Shown one piece after another: positions 60,093 through 64,000 of a stretch of DNA of 64,000 nt (position 1 is the stretch's first letter; each line of letters begins with the position of its first letter). The stretch is from an uncultured Rothia sp. GTDB taxonomy: Bacteria; Actinomycetota; Actinomycetes; Actinomycetales; Micrococcaceae. A program made the position numbers and the translations under genes. The notes below the pieces were generated by a model that had not been told where the DNA came from, ran no database searches, and saw only the letters and a program-made list of their open reading frames with translations. The stretch is taken from the NCBI GenBank assembly GCA_946221065.1, contig CAMIIO010000001.1:321908-385907 (forward strand). The letters are read 5' to 3'.

Positions 60093-62402
60093 GTGACTGA
60101 AAACCAATCGCAGCTAGTAGAAGATGTCGAATCTGCACGCCAGAATGCGGAGACGGAGAAGGCTTACGCTCAGGCGCTTCAGACCGAACGCGCCTATGTT
60201 GCCCGGCTCTACCAGCGGCTGGATGAGGCGCGGGTAGAAACCGAAGACAAGCTGAAAAAGGTGCGTAGGGGACAGAGCCAGGGAACGCACCAAAACCGTT
60301 CGGAACGTGACGCCTACGCCACGCATTATGAGGATCGCTTGGCACAGCTTAACGTGGTAGATCAGCGGCTGGCTTTTGGTCGCCTGGATCTTGACGATGA
60401 AAGCACCCGCTACGTGGGTCGTATCGGTCTGGCAACCGAGGACCATGAACGTCTGCTGATTGACTGGCGTGCCCCGGAAGCCGGCACGTTCTATCAGGCA
60501 ACGGCGTTTGACCGGCAAGGGGTGCGTCGTCGCCGTCACCTCATGCTCGAAGGGCGCGAGGTTGCGGGCATTGAAGACGACGTGCTGGATCCTGCTCTGT
60601 TAGAAGATGCGTCAGCGCTTCATAGTGAGGGTGCTCTGCTAGCAGCTCTTAACCGTAAACGTACCGGCCGTATGGGCGATATCGTGGCAACCATTCAGGC
60701 GGAGCAGGATAAGATTATCCGTGCCGATTTGGCAGGGGTGCGCGTGGTTCAGGGTGGCCCCGGTACGGGTAAGACGGCGGTTGCGCTGCACCGTGCGGCG
60801 TATTTGCTTTACACGTTCCGTGAGCGTCTGAATAATTCCGGTGTGCTGGTGGTCGGTCCCAGTTCTTCGTTTATGTGGTACATCGAGCGCGTTCTTCCGT
60901 CTCTGGGGGAGACTGGCGTGGTGATGGCTTCACTGGCTACTCTCTATCCTGGTTTGCGTGCGGTCGAAGAGCAGAACCCCGAGGTTGCTCGGCTTAAGGG
61001 TGATTTGCGCATGGCGAAGGCGATTAAGCGCGCGGTCAAGGATCGCCAGAAGGTTATTGAGCGTACCCAGATTCTGACCGTGGACACCACCGATCTTGAG
61101 CTAACTCCAGCGATGGTTAAGCGTGCCCGCGATAAGGCGCGTTCTACCGGGAAATCCCACAATGAGGCGCGGGAGACGTTCGTTAAGATTTTGGTGCGCG
61201 ATTTGGGTCAGCAGCTTAACGAGAAGCTGGATGAATCTGCCGGACGCCAGGTAGATCGGCCGTATATTGAGGACGATGTACGCGGTTCGTTGGACGTGCG
61301 CCGCGCGCTCAACCTAGCGTGGATGCCGGTTTCTCCCGAGACGCTAATCCGTTCGTTGTTTTCCAAGAAGCACTATCGGGACTCCGCCCTGCGTGATTTC
61401 ACTCCGGAGGAGCGGGAGTTATTGGCTCGCTCCGCGGATGCTCCGTTTACCGAGGCGGATGTTCCCCTACTGGATGAGGCCGCGGAATTATTGGGTGATT
61501 TTTCAAAGGTGACCGGTGCCGCTGCCGCAGCTCGTGCCGCAGCCGAGCATAAGGCTAATCTGGAAAACGCCCGTAAGGCGCTGGAGAACGTGCATTATGA
61601 GCTGGAGGATTTTGGTGTGGACGGCGTGATTACCGCCGAACAGATCGCTGCGTTTAACGAGACGGGTGCTCAGCGGATGACGGCGTCGCAGGCTGCTCAA
61701 TCGGATCGAACTTGGGCGTATGGTCATGTGGTGGTGGACGAGGCGCAGGAGCTTTCACCGATGCAGTGGCGTCTGCTGTTCCGCCGCTGCCCAATGAAGT
61801 CGTTTACTATTGTGGGCGATATCGTGCAGGCATCGTCTGCTGCGGCTTCGCGCTCGTGGGCGGATGCGTTAGAGCCTTTTGTGGGCGATCGTTTCTCGGT
61901 AGATACGCTCTCGGTCAATTACCGTACTCCGGCGCAGATTTCTGATGCCGCGGTGGCGGTTGCTCAGGCTGCCGGGCAGGAGGTTTCGGCTCCGCGTGCG
62001 GTACGTCAGGGGCAGTGGCCTCCGTTCCTGGTGCATGTGAGTGAATCCGAGCTGATTCCTTCGGTGGTACAGACGGTCACTGATGAGGTGAACAAGAGCG
62101 CCGGTGGTTTAATTGGCGTGATTGTGGCTCCGTCTCGTTATGCTCAGGTGGCACAAGCGGTGGCTCAGGCACATCGCGGTAACACAGGTACTTCTCAGTC
62201 CGCGTTGGAGCACCAGATTTTGGTGCTTACTCCGTGGGAGGCAAAAGGACTGGAATTCGATGTGGTGGTGATTGTGGAACCGCAGGATCTGGTGGAAGCA
62301 GCTAATGGCCTGATTGGCGATCTTTATGTGTCCATGACCCGCCCCACGCAGCGCCTTTATTTGATAGGTGCCGAGCAGTTCCCGGCAGGGCTAGGCGTAT
62401 AG
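60093..62402 (+). CDS. HelD/HelR-type superfamily 1 helicase, probable RNA polymerase recycling factor
   Basis: A 769-residue UvrD/Rep-like motor. The N-terminal coiled coil (about residues 10-75, rich in Glu/Arg/Gln) is the part that inserts in the RNA polymerase secondary channel in HelD proteins. Walker A is QGGPGTGKTAVALHRAAYL and Walker B VVVDEAQELSPMQW; motif VI is LYVSMTRPTQRLY. No DNA-repair accessory domains of UvrD or PcrA are seen. Actinobacterial HelR removes stalled or rifampicin-bound polymerase; this link is from the family, not from the sequence. GTG start with a weak ribosome site. Confidence 0.82.
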   Translation: MTENQSQLVEDVESARQNAETEKAYAQALQTERAYVARLYQRLDEARVETEDKLKKVRRGQSQGTHQNRSERDAYATHYEDRLAQLNVVDQRLAFGRLDLDDESTRYVGRIGLATEDHERLLIDWRAPEAGTFYQATAFDRQGVRRRRHLMLEGREVAGIEDDVLDPALLEDASALHSEGALLAALNRKRTGRMGDIVATIQAEQDKIIRADLAGVRVVQGGPGTGKTAVALHRAAYLLYTFRERLNNSGVLVVGPSSSFMWYIERVLPSLGETGVVMASLATLYPGLRAVEEQNPEVARLKGDLRMAKAIKRAVKDRQKVIERTQILTVDTTDLELTPAMVKRARDKARSTGKSHNEARETFVKILVRDLGQQLNEKLDESAGRQVDRPYIEDDVRGSLDVRRALNLAWMPVSPETLIRSLFSKKHYRDSALRDFTPEERELLARSADAPFTEADVPLLDEAAELLGDFSKVTGAAAAARAAAEHKANLENARKALENVHYELEDFGVDGVITAEQIAAFNETGAQRMTASQAAQSDRTWAYGHVVVDEAQELSPMQWRLLFRRCPMKSFTIVGDIVQASSAAASRSWADALEPFVGDRFSVDTLSVNYRTPAQISDAAVAVAQAAGQEVSAPRAVRQGQWPPFLVHVSESELIPSVVQTVTDEVNKSAGGLIGVIVAPSRYAQVAQAVAQAHRGNTGTSQSALEHQILVLTPWEAKGLEFDVVVIVEPQDLVEAANGLIGDLYVSMTRPTQRLYLIGAEQFPAGLGV

Positions 62403-62514
62403 TTTTGGCTCACATCGCGGGATAAGCCGATGCCGGTGCTGCGATGAACCTGGTAATTTTGGTGGAAGTAGCATTTTCACCCGACTGATTTCTCAGCAAT
62501 GAATGGAGATAAGC

Positions 62515-63819
62515 GTGTCTGAAGGTATCTTGGCACAGCAACACAACGATGATTCTTTCGAGAACATCTGGCAGGAACTCAAGTGGCGTGGTCTGGTGTA
62601 CGTCAGCACCGATGAGGCTGCTTTGGAGAAAGCACTTTCTGAGGAATCGGTGAACTTCTATATCGGATACGACCCCACAGCTGCTTCCCTTCATCTGGGG
62701 CACCTGGTGCAGTTGCTCACGATGCGTCGGTTACAGCTTGCCGGTCATAACCCGTTCGGCTTGGTAGGCGGTGCTACCGGACTGATTGGTGACCCCCGCC
62801 AAACCTCTGAGCGTGTATTGAACTCGCGCGACGTCGTCGAGGGCTGGGTAGATAAGCTGCGTAGCCAGATTGAGCGTTTCCTGGATTTTGAGGGCGAGCA
62901 CGCTGCAAAGATGGTCAATAACCTGGAATGGACCGCTGAGCTTTCCGCCATTGATTTCTTGCGTGAGGTAGGCAAGAACTTCCGAGTGGGCACCATGATT
63001 AAAAAAGAGATTGTGGCAAAGCGTCTAAACTCTGAGGAAGGAATTTCTTACACCGAGTTCTCTTATCAGATTTTGCAGGGTAATGACTTTTTGGAGTTGA
63101 ACCGCCGGTACGGTGTTTCTTTGCAGTGCGGCGGTTCGGACCAGTGGGGCAACCTCACTTCCGGTACTGAGTTGGTACGCAAGGTGGAGGGTAAGCATGT
63201 TCATGCTCTGGGCACTCCACTGATTACTAATTCGGATGGCACTAAGTTTGGTAAGTCGGAGGGTAATGCTATTTGGCTGGACCCCACCATGTGTACTCCG
63301 TATGCGTTTTACCAATTCTGGCTGAATACTGCCGACGCCGATGTCGCAGATCGGCTGAAGGTCTTTACGTTTAAGACCCGTGAGGAGATTGCGGAGATTC
63401 AGAAATCTGTTGAGGAAGAGCCCTATAAACGTTTGGGCCAGAAGATGCTGGCTTATGAGGTAACGTCTCTGGTTCATGGTGTTGAGGCTACCGAGAAGGT
63501 TATTGCCGCTTCCGAGGCACTTTTTGGTAAGGGGCAGCTTTCTGAGTTGGATGAGCCAACGTTGGTTGCCGCTACTGCGGAGCTTCCTCATGCTGTGTTG
63601 GGTGAGGACCAGTTGGACATGATTACTGTGCTAACAGAAACCGGTTTGTCTGAGTCGAAGTCTGCTGCACGCCGAACCTTGAAGGAGGGCGGTGCTGCGG
63701 TGAATAACGTGAAGGTGCAGGGTGAGGATTCGAAGATTGCTGCTCCTGAGCTTTTGCACGGTAAGTATGCGGTGGTTCGTCGCGGTAAGAAGAATATGGC
63801 GGTAGTGGAAGTTCGCTAA
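62515..63819 (+). CDS. tyrS: Tyrosine-tRNA ligase
   Basis: Class I synthetase. The HIGH motif appears as HLGHL, the KMSKS as KFGKS, with the tyrosine site GGSDQWGNLTSG between them; the C-terminal S4 domain (about 365-434) binds tRNA. I start at the GTG at 62515, with GGAGA seven bases upstream; the ATG at 62503 has none and would include the ribosome site. 434 residues. A GTTGAGG-type hairpin follows. Confidence 0.96.
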   Translation: MSEGILAQQHNDDSFENIWQELKWRGLVYVSTDEAALEKALSEESVNFYIGYDPTAASLHLGHLVQLLTMRRLQLAGHNPFGLVGGATGLIGDPRQTSERVLNSRDVVEGWVDKLRSQIERFLDFEGEHAAKMVNNLEWTAELSAIDFLREVGKNFRVGTMIKKEIVAKRLNSEEGISYTEFSYQILQGNDFLELNRRYGVSLQCGGSDQWGNLTSGTELVRKVEGKHVHALGTPLITNSDGTKFGKSEGNAIWLDPTMCTPYAFYQFWLNTADADVADRLKVFTFKTREEIAEIQKSVEEEPYKRLGQKMLAYEVTSLVHGVEATEKVIAASEALFGKGQLSELDEPTLVAATAELPHAVLGEDQLDMITVLTETGLSESKSAARRTLKEGGAAVNNVKVQGEDSKIAAPELLHGKYAVVRRGKKNMAVVEVR

Positions 63820-63835
63820 TTCCTTCTTCTGCATT

Positions 63836-63897
63836 CGTTGAGGCGTCATTTTGGGTTGAAATTCTTTGAAAAATCAGCCAGAGATGGCGCCTCAACG
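63836..63897. terminator. Long hairpin after tyrS (GTTGAGG-type repeat)
   Basis: CGTTGAGGCGTCAT (63836-63849) pairs with ATGGCGCCTCAACG (63884-63897) with one G-T pair, around a 34-base loop. Its ends resemble those of the element at 19099-19162. From here to the window end no gene is seen. Confidence 0.6.
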
Positions 63898-64000
63898 TGT
63901 TTTTCGGGTTGGTTGGGGTGGTTTTTAGAAGTTTTTTTGGGAGTTTCTCAGACCGTTCAACCTTCTTCTGACTAGGGTAAACACTGTTCTTTGTGGTGTT

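Noticed and set aside
63898..64000. Start of an rRNA operon promoter at the window end
   Set aside because: TAGGGT at 63973-63978 could be a -10, but no -35 at proper spacing and no rRNA sequence is in the window.
1..64000. CRISPR arrays, tRNA genes, prophage or integrase genes
   Set aside because: No regularly spaced repeats, cloverleaf with conserved GTTCGA arm, or phage or integrase proteins were recognised on reading the intergenic regions.

Overview
The window is chromosomal DNA of a mid-GC actinobacterium. Gene order (miaB-miaA-dapF-hflX-lexA; hisC-hisB-hisH-priA-infC-rpmI-rplT; pheST next to argCJBDFR; argGH; tyrS), the many TANNNT -10 boxes six or seven bases ahead of leaderless GTG/ATG starts, and actinobacterial-type LexA, IdeR/DtxR and ArgR sites fit the family Micrococcaceae. 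A Rothia species (R. dentocariosa/R. aeria type) is my best guess; this is inference from content, not a database match.

Layout. 1-10.7 kb: end of a winged-helix protein, a kinase-like protein, tRNA modification (miaB, miaA), lysine/peptidoglycan precursor (dapF), ribosome GTPase hflX, a DinG/XPD-type helicase, and lexA divergent from a LysM membrane protein across a LexA-box region. 10.7-19.1 kb: histidine genes including bifunctional priA and a frameshifted small membrane gene, then sseB-like and DUF1844 genes, the infC-rpmI-rplT operon with a leader that looks like a terminator/antiterminator switch, a TrmH-type methylase and a Nudix hydrolase. 19.1-29.6 kb: a catabolic island for a homoprotocatechuate-type meta-cleavage pathway: a single-component FAD hydroxylase and an aldehyde dehydrogenase on one strand; an FAH-RraA fusion, a GntR regulator and HpaE, HpaD, HpaH and HpaI homologues on the other. 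29.7-33.2 kb: efeUOB iron uptake behind an IdeR/DtxR-like box. 33.2-39.4 kb: two related four-helix membrane proteins, pheS-pheT, a membrane-anchored unknown. 39.4-47.1 kb: quinone oxidoreductase, then argC-J-B-D-F-R and an ankyrin protein. 47.2-54.4 kb: an acyl-CoA ligase, and a five-gene minus-strand unit of acidic exported protein, histidine kinase, response regulator, DASS-type carboxylate transporter and glycerate kinase. 54.5-57.3 kb: argG-argH. 57.3-59.3 kb: an AT-rich accessory patch bracketed by two copies of a structured repeat, holding a decayed IS5-type transposase and a secreted protein/small membrane protein pair. 59.4-64 kb: apt, a HelD/HelR-type helicase and tyrS.

How parts work together. 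The arginine genes lie in two places (argCJBDFR and argGH) but share one operator type: AT-rich TGNATA half-boxes, repeated with an exact 20-base period upstream of argC and argG, with argR itself in the first cluster. The aromatic genes account for ring cleavage through to pyruvate and succinic semialdehyde; the minus-strand aldehyde dehydrogenase could oxidise the latter. No two-component HpaBC hydroxylase is visible, so the FAD monooxygenase probably supplies the dihydroxylated ring. No tRNA, rRNA or CRISPR array was recognised in the window.

The most promising undescribed items are the exported-protein/membrane-protein pair at 58.4-59.2 kb (bacteriocin/immunity-like architecture), the covarying hairpin repeat that brackets it, the infC leader switch with an apparent AUU start, the FAH-RraA fusion enzyme, and the kinase/regulator/transporter unit headed by an exported protein with an Asp/Glu tail.
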